From Piscirickettsiaceae bacterium (GTDB taxonomy: Bacteria; Pseudomonadota; Gammaproteobacteria; Nitrosococcales; Methylophagaceae): DNA of 42,506 bases. Both the position numbers and the translations under genes were made by a program. Under the pieces are notes generated by a model. It did not search any database. It saw only the letters and a list, made by a program, of their open reading frames with translations, and was not told where the DNA came from. Below, piece by piece: positions 42,465-42,506 of the stretch. Every line of letters begins with the position of its first letter. Positions within the stretch are counted from its first letter, which is position 1. The DNA is taken from positions 1 through 42,506 of the forward strand of contig JAIBDY010000018.1 of NCBI GenBank assembly GCA_024685995.1. Reading direction: 5' to 3'.

Positions 42465-42506
42465 ATTATTTATTCCTGTTCCAAAAAATTATTAAAAATT
42501 CTCAAA

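Noticed and set aside
1-42506. CRISPR arrays, tRNA or rRNA genes, insertion sequences, prophage
   Set aside because: I found no regularly spaced repeats, no tRNA-like cloverleaf sequence, no transposase or integrase motifs and no phage genes; every larger block is accounted for by ordinary chromosomal genes.

Overview
The window looks like a chromosomal segment of a methylotrophic gammaproteobacterium, most probably Methylophaga or a close relative (inference). Gammaproteobacterial gene orders are present (pstSCAB-phoU, miaB-ybeZ-ybeY-corC-lnt, mrcA divergent from pilMNOPQ-aroK-aroB-damX). At the right end there is a formaldehyde-activating enzyme (Fae) and a set of genes resembling tetrahydromethanopterin/methanofuran cofactor biosynthesis, which in bacteria marks C1 metabolism. 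Base composition is even and moderate. I see no tRNA, rRNA, CRISPR array, insertion sequence or prophage. Genes are tightly packed and no gene-free stretch exceeds 300 bases.

Layout. 1-8.6 kb is a phosphate-starvation region: the end of a PhoR-type sensor kinase, a Pho-box promoter, pstS, a terminator, a perfect 17-bp inverted repeat carrying a second Pho-box-like promoter, pstC, pstA, pstB, phoU, terminator, ppx. 8.6-9.6 kb is a ferredoxin-reductase-type flavoprotein. 9.8-13.7 kb is a probable copper module: an OprC/NosA-like TonB-dependent receptor divergent from a TauE/SafE (DsbD_2-like) membrane protein, whose gene overlaps one for an atypical NtrC-type AAA+ protein lacking GAFTGA. 13.7-16.1 kb holds thyA, a b-type cytochrome and radC. 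16.2-23.5 kb is the miaB-ybeZ-ybeY-corC-lnt-trkH-methyltransferase run, coupled by short overlaps from ybeZ through trkH. 23.5-25.3 kb has rpmE with a structured leader and an M48 lipoprotein protease. 25.3-36 kb has mrcA on the minus strand and, divergent from it, the type IV pilus assembly operon pilMNOPQ, then aroK, aroB and damX. 35.9-42.5 kb is the C1-cofactor region: a minus-strand operon (ATP-grasp ligase, hydantoinase-like/MfnF-like, pabB, amino-acid-kinase/MfnE-like, PLP decarboxylase/MfnA-like), a divergent HisA-like TIM barrel, and fae.

How the parts work together. The Pst transporter takes up phosphate, PhoU with PhoR couples it to the Pho response, and Ppx degrades polyphosphate. 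The right-end cluster plausibly supplies p-aminobenzoate for tetrahydromethanopterin and builds the furan-tyramine-glutamate carrier. Fae feeds formaldehyde onto tetrahydromethanopterin. The points most worth a second look are the PLP decarboxylase in the cofactor operon, because the one bacterial carrier with a solved structure retains tyrosine rather than tyramine; the degenerate AAA+ regulator; the altered copper site of the receptor; and the inverted repeat that carries a second Pho box in front of pstC.
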